Below, in pieces: positions 9,033 to 17,570 of a stretch of DNA of 64,000 bases. Every line of letters starts with the position of its first letter. Positions within the stretch are counted from its first letter, which is position 1. Made by a program: the position numbers and the translations under genes. The DNA is from Myxococcales bacterium 68-20 (GTDB taxonomy: Bacteria > Myxococcota_A > Polyangia > Polyangiales > Polyangiaceae), in the NCBI GenBank assembly GCA_001899635.1, contig MKVQ01000016.1:62001-126000 (forward strand), in the 5' to 3' direction. The notes beneath the pieces were generated by a model, which was not told where the DNA came from, did no database searches, and saw only the letters and a list, made by a program, of their open reading frames with translations.

Positions 9033-10232
9033 ATGACTCGACGTGTCGCGCAATGGACTGCGCAATTGGCTCTAACATTGCCCGCTACGTTCGCGTGGCT
9101 CGGCGGCTGCGGCGTGTCCAACACGGTCATCGCCGAGGTCGACGAAGCCGGCCCGGTGGCCTTCACGACGGGCGACGCTGCAACCGCCGACGTGAGCACC
9201 GGCCTCATCGACTACTGTCCCACGAACAATTGCCCTCCGGGGTGGACGACGTGCCCGAACTCGCGCTTCCCGTGCGACGTGAACCTGGAGAACAACCTCG
9301 ACAACTGCGGCGCATGCGGCCACGCATGCCCCACGGCAACCGGCTGGGAAGCCTACTCGTGCATCGGTGCTGCCTGCGTCGTGAACTGCGCGACTGGGGC
9401 GAACGCCAAGCTCGACTGCGACGGCCTCGCCGACAACGGGTGCGAGACGTCCGGATCCTCAAACGAGAACTGCGGCGCGTGCGGGAACAAGTGCCCTGAT
9501 CCGGCGAATCCTTGCATTTACTATATCGACACCCGGGAAATGAAATGTGGCTGCCCCGTTGGCAAACAATGGTGCACCTCCCGCTGCCTGAGCAAGGACG
9601 CCGATGACCATTGCGGCGCTTGCAACAACAAGTGCAACCCCAACGGGGACGGAGGAACACTGCCGCCCAACAGATACTACGGGTGCAAAAACGAGCAGTG
9701 CGGAGCCCTCAAATGCAAGACCGGCTTTGATAATTGCGACGGGCTGGAAGACAACGGATGCGAGACATCCCTCACAACGAACACAGACTGCGGCGCATGT
9801 GGGAATGCGTGTCCGACCGGTCAGGCGTGCCGCGTCGATCCTGACAAGACGGTGCGGTGCATGTGTCCGCCAGGCCAAACGTTCTGCGGGACGGGGCACC
9901 AACTCGCTGGCTTGGACGAAGGCGCGTGCGTGGACGTCGCCACGAACCAGGACCATTGCGGCGCCTGCTTCGCCTCGTGCCTGGCGACCGACAACGGTGA
10001 TAACTCCGCTGCTGTCTGCAAGCACGGAACATGCGTAAGCGAATGCCACGCAGGCTTGGCCGACTGCAACAATAGCGCACTTGATGGCTGTGAGGTAAAC
10101 CTGAACAGCGATCCGCGCAATTGCGGATCTTGCGGAAGCGCCTGCGACGCGGTGGCCGGTCAGGCGTGCGTCGGCGGTCGGTGCGTGGTCGAGCCATGCG
10201 ACGCGGATGCGGGTGGAGGGACTGCCCGATGA
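9033..10232 (+). CDS. Cys-rich repeat lipoprotein, module B
   Basis: The protein has 399 residues. ATG 9033 has an AGGAG site ten bases upstream. The signal peptide ends in lipobox LGGC (Cys26). From residue 65 on there are repeated cysteine units (NCGACGHAC, NCGACGNKC, HCGACNNKC, DCGACGNAC) with intervening DCDGLADNGCE-type segments. The end AGQACVGGRCVVEPC matches module A. The first 50 residues closely resemble those of the module C paralogue, although the rest of that protein is closer to module D. Disulfide formation in the periplasm or on the surface is expected. The role is unknown. Confidence 0.86.
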   Translation: MTRRVAQWTAQLALTLPATFAWLGGCGVSNTVIAEVDEAGPVAFTTGDAATADVSTGLIDYCPTNNCPPGWTTCPNSRFPCDVNLENNLDNCGACGHACPTATGWEAYSCIGAACVVNCATGANAKLDCDGLADNGCETSGSSNENCGACGNKCPDPANPCIYYIDTREMKCGCPVGKQWCTSRCLSKDADDHCGACNNKCNPNGDGGTLPPNRYYGCKNEQCGALKCKTGFDNCDGLEDNGCETSLTTNTDCGACGNACPTGQACRVDPDKTVRCMCPPGQTFCGTGHQLAGLDEGACVDVATNQDHCGACFASCLATDNGDNSAAVCKHGTCVSECHAGLADCNNSALDGCEVNLNSDPRNCGSCGSACDAVAGQACVGGRCVVEPCDADAGGGTAR

Positions 10233-11434
10233 CGACGATGCGCTCCTCAGTTCTCGCGCGGCTGCTCGCGGCAGGCGTCCTCTCGTGTGCGGCGGCGAGC
10301 ACGCTCCTCGGCGCGTGTGCGTCCAACGAAAGCGCGTCCCCCGACGTGCCGGACGCGACAGTGACGCTGACGCCCACGCTAGACGCTGGGCTCGGCGACG
10401 CCGAAGCCGAAGCGTGTACCACCGACGACTGTGAGTACTTCCCGGCGGCGTGCGCGCCGGATGTGCTCTGCCCGAACGGTCCCTTCGATCCCGAAAACCC
10501 GGCGATGGGCCTGGATTGGGGTACGCGAATCAACGTCGTCGTCGGCCGTTCGGCGAGCGACGTTTGGTTCGCCGGCACGGCCGGAGCGGTCGGCCACTTC
10601 GACGGAACGTCCTGGACACCATCCGACGTCGGGTCCCAGGAGACCCAGAACATCCTCTGGCTCCTCGACTCGGCGGAGGTCTTGCTCGGAGCAGTGAACC
10701 CAGTTGATCGGGTCTACACGCGTGGCCTCGACGTCGACGCGGGCAGTCCGGTCTCTGCGGGTGGCTGGTCGCTTCAGCCAGCTCTGGAGGGCCGATACAA
10801 CGACCTCTGGCAGCTCACGGCAGCGTGGGCCATGCCCGGCTCGAGGTCGCTCTGGTTGGCGACCCCCAGCGCTCTCTGGCGTTTGTATCGAACTCCGGAG
10901 TCGACGTTCGAGCTCCTTCCCGGCATTCCGTGGTCCGTATGCAGCGTCATCCCGTGTCGCTCGATGCGGAGCATCCACGGGGCCTCGGAAAGGACCGTCT
11001 GGGCCGTCGGCGACCTTGGCGCGGTGGTGCGCATCACCGACGCGGACGGCGCTACGCCGACGGCGACACCTTTCAACACGCGGACGTGGACAGGATTGTC
11101 CGGCGTATGGGCCGCGTCCGACACCGACGTTTGGGCGGTCGGCGGGACGGGCACGATCCTCCACTACACGGGGGACCCGCTGCGCTGGGACGTCGTCTCG
11201 GACGTGCCGACGAGCGAGAATCTCAATGCCGTGTGGGGCACGTCCCCGTCCGACATCTGGGCTGTCGGCAATGCAGGAGTCGTCCTCCACTACGATGGAT
11301 CACGCTGGTCGCGCGTGAAGGTCGCGGGCGCCGGCGTCCGCCGGCCCGACCTCTACACCATATGGTCGCCGGGGGCCGGACACGTCTGGGTCGGCGGCCA
11401 AGGCATCTTGCTCGCTCTCGGAGGAAACCCATGA
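10229..11434 (+). CDS. DVWAVG-repeat propeller lipoprotein, module B
   Basis: The 401-residue protein has lipobox LLGAC (Cys30) and an Asp-rich linker. The module-specific DDCEYFPAAC motif comes next. Blade-like repeats follow, including DVWFAGTAGAVGHFDG, TVWAVGDLGAV, DVWAVGGTGTILHYTG and DIWAVGNAGVVLHYDG. These fit a beta-propeller similar to the BNR/YVTN type. It starts within the stop of the Cys-rich gene (ATGA) and ends within the start of the next gene, so translation is probably coupled. No catalytic residues are apparent; a binding or scaffold function outside the inner membrane is most likely. Confidence 0.82.
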   Translation: MTTMRSSVLARLLAAGVLSCAAASTLLGACASNESASPDVPDATVTLTPTLDAGLGDAEAEACTTDDCEYFPAACAPDVLCPNGPFDPENPAMGLDWGTRINVVVGRSASDVWFAGTAGAVGHFDGTSWTPSDVGSQETQNILWLLDSAEVLLGAVNPVDRVYTRGLDVDAGSPVSAGGWSLQPALEGRYNDLWQLTAAWAMPGSRSLWLATPSALWRLYRTPESTFELLPGIPWSVCSVIPCRSMRSIHGASERTVWAVGDLGAVVRITDADGATPTATPFNTRTWTGLSGVWAASDTDVWAVGGTGTILHYTGDPLRWDVVSDVPTSENLNAVWGTSPSDIWAVGNAGVVLHYDGSRWSRVKVAGAGVRRPDLYTIWSPGAGHVWVGGQGILLALGGNP

Positions 11435-12894
11435 GACGTTTACTTCTGCTCGCTTGCGCCTCGACCGGACTCGCGGCGGCCGTGGCCTGCGCGACGTCGG
11501 ACGTCGACGCACCGTCAGAGTCGCCGAACGATGCGATCCCCAACGCGCTACCGGAGGGCGGGAGCGACGACGGGGGCGCCGCCGATGACGGTGCAGTCCC
11601 ACGCGTGCCCTCCTGCAGCGATGCGGGCTGGTGCACGACCTCGCTACCGGATCCCGATCTGACGCTGAAAGACATCTGGCCCTTCGAGAGTCGCGCGTTC
11701 GCGATCGCCGAGAGCCCGACTCAGGGGGTCAAAATCCTCGAGTGGGACGACGCCGTGCAGAAGTGGGAGTACATCGACGACAATACACAGAACACGTTCG
11801 AGTCTGGAGAGTACGCAGGAAAGATCTGGGCGCCGAACGAGAACGAGCTCTACTACGGAGTCGCGCCCGCGTTCATCTACCATGGCAAGCGCACCGCGCC
11901 GTCATCACCTTGGTCGTGGCAGCGCAGCCGTCTCGAGAACAACAGTCGCGACACCAATCCCGACCGCGACCCTGGCGTTGCCCGTCTCGGTCCACCGTCA
12001 GGAACGGTCCAGGCGGCGCTCCGTATGCCGCCGGCCGACTTTCCTGCGCTCGGCGTGTGGGGGACGTCCGCCGACGATGTCTACGCCTGGTACGCGAACA
12101 CGATCTTCCATCGAACGAGCGAGAGCGGCGGAGAGGCCACCTGGGTGGCCGAGTACATCGCGGACGACACAACAGATCTGTCCGACACGTTCTTCCTCTT
12201 CAGCGCCACCGGATCGAGCCGCGACGATGTCTGGTTCTCCGGCACGCGAGGCCGACATGCGAACACGGGCGTCTTCTCGTGCCCCCTCGTCGTTCACAAG
12301 ACCGCCAAAGGGTACCGTCGCCTCGTCGATCACACCATCAGCGGGACGAGCAATGCCGATCACACCCAAGGAATCTGCGGCGTGAAGGCAAATGCCCTGA
12401 ACTTCCAATTTTGGAGCCTGGGTGTACCAGGCCTGATTCCCCCGGGCCCGATGGCCTACCGGGCCGGCGGGTGGCTCACGAGCATCGCGTCGGCAGGCCC
12501 CAACGCCATCGCCAGCATCTATCAAGGCCGCCACTTTGCTTATGTTGATGCGAAAGACGGCGGCATTGCGCGAATCAACCAAACAACCGTCAGGCCTCCT
12601 CGCAACGACACGCCATCCATCTTGACCTCGGTCTGGGTCCACGAGACCGAGACGTGGATGAGCGGATGGGGACTCGTCCTTCGAATGGACAAGGACGTCG
12701 ATCAGTGGAGCACTGGCAAGCACCTCACCGAACCCTCGAACGCCACGGACGGTGGCGAGGGCACGTACAGCGTCTCCACGACCGTGCTCGGTGGCGCGCC
12801 CCTCGGCGCGCCCCTCTACCAGGTGCGAGGCACCTCCAACACCAACCTCTGGGCAATCGGAGCCCGTTATGCACTTCACAAGACGACGCCCTAG
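11431..12894 (+). CDS. Second propeller-like lipoprotein, module B
   Basis: A 487-residue lipoprotein (lipobox VAC, Cys20). A conserved block, SCSDAGWCTTSLPDPDL followed by DIWPFESRAFAIAES, defines this family across the modules. Weaker blade motifs follow: DVYAWYANTIFHR, DVWFSGTRGR, ETWMSGWGLVLR and the C-terminal NLWAIGARYALHKTTP. This looks like a degenerate propeller. It is the longest member because of insertions around residues 155-190 and 330-380. The last 26 nt also encode the start of the RCC1 gene in another frame. The specific ligand is unknown. Confidence 0.78.
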   Translation: MRRLLLLACASTGLAAAVACATSDVDAPSESPNDAIPNALPEGGSDDGGAADDGAVPRVPSCSDAGWCTTSLPDPDLTLKDIWPFESRAFAIAESPTQGVKILEWDDAVQKWEYIDDNTQNTFESGEYAGKIWAPNENELYYGVAPAFIYHGKRTAPSSPWSWQRSRLENNSRDTNPDRDPGVARLGPPSGTVQAALRMPPADFPALGVWGTSADDVYAWYANTIFHRTSESGGEATWVAEYIADDTTDLSDTFFLFSATGSSRDDVWFSGTRGRHANTGVFSCPLVVHKTAKGYRRLVDHTISGTSNADHTQGICGVKANALNFQFWSLGVPGLIPPGPMAYRAGGWLTSIASAGPNAIASIYQGRHFAYVDAKDGGIARINQTTVRPPRNDTPSILTSVWVHETETWMSGWGLVLRMDKDVDQWSTGKHLTEPSNATDGGEGTYSVSTTVLGGAPLGAPLYQVRGTSNTNLWAIGARYALHKTTP

Positions 12895-14218
12895 TCAGAG
12901 CGCTTCGCCCATCCTCGTCGCCGTCTCCTTCTTGGCGTCAGGCGGCGCGGCGGCGAGCTGTTCGAGCAGCGACGGCGATGGCTCCGGTCCGGATTCGATC
13001 GATGCGGCCGCTGACGTGGCGAGCGCGTCAAAGGACTCAGGCATCGATGCGCCGAGCATCCGCGATGCCGGCTCCGTGGATGCAGCACCATTGCCAATCG
13101 TCTGCACGTCCCCGCCGTGCGCGACGTCGCTCGTGACGACGCTCGGCGCCGGCATCAACGACCGCGCCGAGGGCTTCTGCGCGCTGCTCGGTGACGGCAC
13201 AGTCGCGTGCTGGGGCGCGAACGGCGCTGGCCAGCTCGGGCGAGGCGACGACGCGGGAAAGGTCGATAGCTCAAACGCGGCGCGCGTGGTCGGCCTGTCG
13301 GAGATCGTCACGATCGATCACACGTGCGCAGTCGACAGGAACGGTGCAGTGTGGTGCTGGGGGACCGGGCCGTTCCTTCGTCAGGCCGACGCTGGCTCGG
13401 TGACGACGGAGGGCACGCCGGTGCAGCTCGATCTCCCTCCCGCTACGAAGGTCGCGGTCGGCTACACCACCGCGTGCGCGACGGTGGAGGGCGGCGTCCA
13501 TTGCTGGGGCAGCAACGCGGACGCACAACTGAGCCCGCTCCCGGCCGCATCCGAAGACAGAGGCCTGCCGAGGTCGGTGCCCATCCCGCCAGGCGCACCC
13601 GTCCGCGCCATGGCCGTCGGCAGGGCGACCTTCGTCCTCCGCGAGGACGGCACGCTCGTGACTTGGGGTGCAAATCCGCCGCTCGGACGCATCTCGCCGC
13701 TCTTCCCCGATCCGTATCCCGATCACGTCGAGATCAGCGGATTCGCCATGGTCGACCTGGCACACGACAACGCCTGCGCGACTGCAGGCGGCATCGGCTA
13801 CTGCTGGGGAGCCCCCAGCGTCCCGGGCAAGGGATCGGCCATCGACCGCGCACTCCCCGAGCCGGTCGTAACCCCGGAGCCGATCGTCGATATTGCGACG
13901 ACGCAAACTCACGTCATCCAAGATCTCGGTCTGAAGCGGTCTCGCTGGTGTGCGTCGTCGGTATCCGGCGCCGTCTACTGTTGGGGACTCAACGAGAGTG
14001 GACAAGCAGGAGACGGCACGCAGAACTACGCGTTCGACGCCGTCCAGGTCGAGGGGCTCCCCGAGCCGGCCGCACAAGTGAAGACGACGCCCAATACGAC
14101 GTGTGCGCTCTTGACGAATGGCAAGGTCTATTGCTGGGGCAGCAACCACAACGGTCAACTGGGTAACGGACAGTCTCCGGGGAGGAGCTTCGTCCCGGTC
14201 GAGGTGATGCTTCCATGA
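12869..14218 (+). CDS. RCC1-repeat lipoprotein, module B
   Basis: A 449-residue lipoprotein (Cys31 after SGGAAAS) with seven RCC1-type repeats of the form C-x(n)-DGTVACWGxNxxGQLG. Seven is the number needed for a closed seven-bladed propeller. Clear units include DGTVACWGANGAGQLG, GGVHCWGSNADAQL, SGAVYCWGLNESGQAG and NGKVYCWGSNHNGQLG. ATG 12869 lies 26 nt inside the preceding gene, matching modules C and D exactly. Extracytoplasmic RCC1 proteins probably bind ligands; nothing suggests the nucleotide-exchange role of eukaryotic RCC1. The stop overlaps the start of the IgGFc gene. Confidence 0.88.
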   Translation: MHFTRRRPSQSASPILVAVSFLASGGAAASCSSSDGDGSGPDSIDAAADVASASKDSGIDAPSIRDAGSVDAAPLPIVCTSPPCATSLVTTLGAGINDRAEGFCALLGDGTVACWGANGAGQLGRGDDAGKVDSSNAARVVGLSEIVTIDHTCAVDRNGAVWCWGTGPFLRQADAGSVTTEGTPVQLDLPPATKVAVGYTTACATVEGGVHCWGSNADAQLSPLPAASEDRGLPRSVPIPPGAPVRAMAVGRATFVLREDGTLVTWGANPPLGRISPLFPDPYPDHVEISGFAMVDLAHDNACATAGGIGYCWGAPSVPGKGSAIDRALPEPVVTPEPIVDIATTQTHVIQDLGLKRSRWCASSVSGAVYCWGLNESGQAGDGTQNYAFDAVQVEGLPEPAAQVKTTPNTTCALLTNGKVYCWGSNHNGQLGNGQSPGRSFVPVEVMLP

Positions 14219-15999
14219 ACATGCGCATTACGAGCGCCCTGACGCTCTCCGTTGCCGGTCTGGCGTTCTTCGCCGCGGCCGCGTGCGGGGAGACCCGCGG
14301 CGGCTTCACCCCCTCGCCGCCCGGCTTCGACCCTAACCCGCCGCCGGACGCCGGCGACTGCCCATTCCAATGCTCGATCGACGGCCGCTCGGTCGTTCGT
14401 TCGTGCACGGGCGAGGTCATCGAGACTTGTCCGCCGGAGCAGGCGTGCGGCGCCGCGAGTTGTCAGGAGCCGTGTTCCGCTGCCGCCGCGGACCAGAGCT
14501 CGAATGGCTGCGACTTCTATTTCCAATCGCCCGCGACGGAGCCGGCGTATGCGGGCTCCTGCTATGCGACGTTCATTGTCAACACGTCGACACAGCCCGT
14601 GGACGTCACCCTCGAGCGGGAGGGCAAAACCCTCGACCTCTCGAAGTCGATGTTCCGCACGGCCCCCGGGGATGCGACGCTGTTCGCGCACACCGGCCCG
14701 ATCGCTCCTGGTGAGAGCGCCATTCTCTTCCTCTCGGAGGCGTCGAGCGCAACCGCCCGCTACCACGTGGCCTGCCCCTCCGGTGTGACCGCTGCGGTGC
14801 TGGAGGACAATGCGTTGTCTACCACCGGAATCGGCTCGTCCTTTCGCTTGAAGTCGAGCGCGCCGGTGTCGCTCGTTGCGATGCATCCGTTCGGCGGCGC
14901 AGCGAGCTTCCTTCCCACGGCGACGCTCCTCTTGCCGGTCGTGACCTGGGCGAAGCAGCATGTCCTCGTCGCTCCCTGGGAGGCTGCGCTTTATGGTGGG
15001 AAGAGGATTATCGGTCTCCCGACCACGCAGATCGTAGCGTCCGAAGACGACACCGAGCTGACGATCCGGCCAACGCGTGACATCACAACTGGACCTGGCG
15101 TCAACGGCACGCTGGCGAACGTTCCGGCGACCTATCGTCTCGATAAGGGCCAGCACCTTCAGCTCGTCCAGCTCGACGAGCTCTCGGGAAGCATCGTCAG
15201 CTCGAACAAGCCGACGACGGTCTTCAGCGGTCACACCTGCGCACAGATTCCGGCCACCGCTGGCGCTTGCGACGTCTTCCAGCAGCAGATCCCTGCCTAC
15301 GAGCACTGGGGATCGGAGTACGTCGCCGTCGGCTATCGGCCGCGCCTCGGCGACGAGGACGAGGCGATGCCTTATCGTATCGTCGCCGCCCGCGATGGGA
15401 CGCGCCTCGACTACGATCCGACGATCCCTGCCGGTGCTCCGACCGAGCTGTCCGCTGGCGAAGTGGCGACGTTCCCCGCCGGTGTCGGCGACGCGTTCGT
15501 GGTGCGCACGCAGGATGCCGACCATCCGATCTACCTCGCCGCATACATGACCGGCGTGGAGGGCGGCTACTTCGGTGCGCCCGGCACAGGCTTCAAAGGG
15601 GATCCCGAGTTCGTCAACGTCGTCCCTGCCGGACAGTACTTGAGCTCCTACAGCTTCTACGCCGATCCGACGTACGCGGAGACCTCCCTCGTGATCGTGA
15701 GAGCAAAGAGCCACGGCGCATTCAAGGACGTCTGGCTCGAGTGCGCCGGCAACTTGACCGACTTTCGTCCGATCGGGACGCGGGGCGACTACGAGTTCAC
15801 GCGCGTCGACCTCGCGAGGGGTGGCCTCCCTGGTCAGACGTTCGGAGACAAGACCTGTCAGACCGGCCTTCAGCGCATGAAGAGCGAGGGCCCGTTCACC
15901 GCCACCCTTTGGGGCTGGGGTAGCTACTCCAGCTACGCCTATCCCGGAGGCATGGCAAATCGCAAGCTCGTCACGACACCGCTCGACTTGCTCCGATGA
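14215..15999 (+). CDS. IgGFc-binding-domain lipoprotein, module B
   Basis: This 594-residue lipoprotein (lipobox AAAC, Cys24) has two parts. Residues 45-105 form a six-to-eight cysteine segment with QCSIDGRSVVRSCTGEVIETC. Residues 120-594 match the pattern of the IgGFc-binding N-terminal domain known from FCGBP-like proteins: SIVSSNKPTTVFSGHTC, CDVFQQQIPAYEHWGSEYV, a DGTRLDYDP segment, and GDPEFVNVVPAGQYLSSYSF. It is the last gene of module B. In animals such domains occur in mucus-associated proteins; here a surface adhesion or recognition role is inferred. Modules C and D have the same length, 594 residues. Confidence 0.85.
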   Translation: MNMRITSALTLSVAGLAFFAAAACGETRGGFTPSPPGFDPNPPPDAGDCPFQCSIDGRSVVRSCTGEVIETCPPEQACGAASCQEPCSAAAADQSSNGCDFYFQSPATEPAYAGSCYATFIVNTSTQPVDVTLEREGKTLDLSKSMFRTAPGDATLFAHTGPIAPGESAILFLSEASSATARYHVACPSGVTAAVLEDNALSTTGIGSSFRLKSSAPVSLVAMHPFGGAASFLPTATLLLPVVTWAKQHVLVAPWEAALYGGKRIIGLPTTQIVASEDDTELTIRPTRDITTGPGVNGTLANVPATYRLDKGQHLQLVQLDELSGSIVSSNKPTTVFSGHTCAQIPATAGACDVFQQQIPAYEHWGSEYVAVGYRPRLGDEDEAMPYRIVAARDGTRLDYDPTIPAGAPTELSAGEVATFPAGVGDAFVVRTQDADHPIYLAAYMTGVEGGYFGAPGTGFKGDPEFVNVVPAGQYLSSYSFYADPTYAETSLVIVRAKSHGAFKDVWLECAGNLTDFRPIGTRGDYEFTRVDLARGGLPGQTFGDKTCQTGLQRMKSEGPFTATLWGWGSYSSYAYPGGMANRKLVTTPLDLLR

Positions 16000-16268
16000 C
16001 GCCCAGGGATGCCAGCTGGCTCGTCGGCGGCATCGCTCCGGCGATCGCTATCCGGCGGGCTGGAGAGCCGGCCCGTCCGCGAAGGAGGCAACTGACCGTC
16101 CTCGCGTCACCGGCGCGTTCGATGCCCGTGCAGAGAGATGGGCCTCGAGACCGAGCCGCCCCGGAGCTTGGAGCTGCGCCGTAGCGCCCCTCGAGCTGCC
16201 GTAGAAGTGCAGCGGCGGCCTCGATCGACGAGCGACGCCGAAGGACGCGCGCTAAGCTCTCGCTCGCT

Positions 16269-17054
16269 ATGCTGCGCACGGTCCATGCCGTCCGTTACGT
16301 CCTCCCCTTTCGCGAGGGCGGGTCCGTCCCCGCGCTCGTCGAGGCGGACGATCTCGGTCACTACGTCGTCAAGCTTCGCGGCGCGAGCCAAGGAGCCAAG
16401 GCCCTCGTCGCGGAGCTCGTGGCGGGCGAGCTCGCACGTGCGGTGGGGTTGCCGGTCCCCGAGATCGTGCTCGTCGATCTGCCGCGGGAGCTCGCTGCGA
16501 GCGAGCCGGACCCCGAGCTCTGCCTGCCGCTCGAGGCGAGCGTCGGGCTCAACGTCGGCCTCGACTACTTGCCGGGGAGCATCACGTTCGACCCGCTCGT
16601 GACCAAGATCGATGCGATGGCCGCGTCGCGGATCGTGCTCCTCGACGCGTTCGTGATGAACGTCGATCGCACGCCGCGGAACCCCAATCTCCTGTCGTGG
16701 CATTCGAAGACATGGCTCATCGACCATGGCGCCTCGCTCTACTTCCACCACGGCTGGTCGCCGGACGATCCGCTCGACGGCGCCACCGACCCGTTCGCAG
16801 AGGTGAAGGACCACGTGCTCCTTCTGCGCGCGTCCGGTCTGCCGGAGGCCGCGGATCAGCTGAGTACGGCGATCACCGACGACGTGATCGCGAACGTCGT
16901 CCGAAGCATTCCGGACGACCTCCTCGGACCCGAGCAGGGCTTCGACGACGTGACGTCCCATCGGGCCGCATACGTCGCGTGGCTCCGACAGCGCGTTCAG
17001 ACCATCCCCGCCATCCTCGAGGAGGCCCAACGTGCGCGCGCGCTCCGCGTTTGA
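16269..17054 (+). CDS. HipA-like kinase domain protein
   Basis: A 261-residue protein of the HipA-like kinase type. It has YVVKLRG with a candidate ATP-binding Lys35, then AELVAGELARAVGLPVPEIV. The catalytic loop NVDRTPRNPN spans 131-140 and the DFG-like metal site IDHGASLYF starts at 151. It lacks the long N-terminal subdomain of classical HipA toxins. It overlaps the following DUF3037 gene by 23 nt, and this pairing recurs in bacteria. Probably a Ser/Thr kinase that acts on proteins or a small molecule; toxicity is not established. It follows module B on the same strand after a 269-nt gap in which I see no clear terminator. Confidence 0.82.
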   Translation: MLRTVHAVRYVLPFREGGSVPALVEADDLGHYVVKLRGASQGAKALVAELVAGELARAVGLPVPEIVLVDLPRELAASEPDPELCLPLEASVGLNVGLDYLPGSITFDPLVTKIDAMAASRIVLLDAFVMNVDRTPRNPNLLSWHSKTWLIDHGASLYFHHGWSPDDPLDGATDPFAEVKDHVLLLRASGLPEAADQLSTAITDDVIANVVRSIPDDLLGPEQGFDDVTSHRAAYVAWLRQRVQTIPAILEEAQRARALRV

Positions 17055-17460
17055 GTACGCGATCGTGCGCGTCGTGCCTCACGTCGAGCGCGAGGAGTTC
17101 GTGAACGCGGGGGTCATCCTCTACTGCGAGGACCGCGCTCTCTTGATCGCGCGAATCGAGCTCGACGAGGCGCGCTTGCTCGCGATAGCCCCCGACGTCG
17201 ATCTCGAGCTGGTGACGAGTCACCTCGACGCGATCGCACGTGTGTGCGAAGGCCGCGCGTCGTCCGGCCCGATCGGCCATCTGCCGATTCGCGAGCGGTG
17301 GCGCTATCTGGTAGCCCCGAAGAGCACGATCCTCCAGACGTCACCACCACACGCAGGGATGTCCGACGCACCAGAAGAGGTGCTCGAGCGGCTCATCGCG
17401 CGAGTCGTGCGGTCTCCCCGCGCGTCGACTCAGTCGCCTCCTCCGACAGAACCAAGCTAG
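17032..17460 (+). CDS. DUF3037 family protein
   Basis: A 142-residue protein. FEYAIVRVVPHVEREEFVNA followed by GVILYC is the signature of the DUF3037 family, often encoded next to HipA-like kinases. GTG 17032 lies 23 nt inside the kinase gene, so the two are translationally coupled. Biochemical function is unknown; it may be a partner or substrate of the kinase. The C-terminus is Pro/Ser/Thr-rich. Its stop faces the end of module C. Confidence 0.82.
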   Translation: MRARSAFEYAIVRVVPHVEREEFVNAGVILYCEDRALLIARIELDEARLLAIAPDVDLELVTSHLDAIARVCEGRASSGPIGHLPIRERWRYLVAPKSTILQTSPPHAGMSDAPEEVLERLIARVVRSPRASTQSPPPTEPS

Positions 17461-17570
17461 GGCGGCCGGATCGGGCGACGACAGATCGGGCTCGGCTGCC
17501 GGATCGTCGGCTCGCCCAGGTAGAAGAGCCGGAGGTCGCCCCGCCTCGACGCGCTGACGACCTCGATCAC
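17457..17570 (-). other. Possible 37-codon frame abutting module C end
   Basis: Directly after the IgGFc stop of module C, a GTG-initiated frame of 37 codons runs to a TAG that overlaps the DUF3037 stop on the other strand. It reads VIEVVSASRRGDLRLFYLGE and onward. It is noted because most of it (17505-17560) recurs at 27343-27398. The second copy changes FYL to LHR and has no stop in frame, which argues against a conserved small protein. I regard it as a probable remnant of a longer downstream sequence. Confidence 0.2.
17505..17560. repeat. 56-bp direct repeat, copy 1 (downstream of module C)
   Basis: 53 of 56 bases match 27343-27398 in the same orientation. Weaker similarity extends about 25 bp leftwards. 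It lies just past the IgGFc stop of module C. The second copy lies next to an IgGFc fragment, so the repeat probably marks the 3' flank of an ancestral IgGFc gene. Confidence 0.8.

Noticed and set aside
12869..14218. Reading RCC1 repeats as a Ran-type nucleotide exchange factor
   Set aside because: The protein is a predicted lipoprotein with CWG cysteines in each repeat; only the propeller fold is shared.
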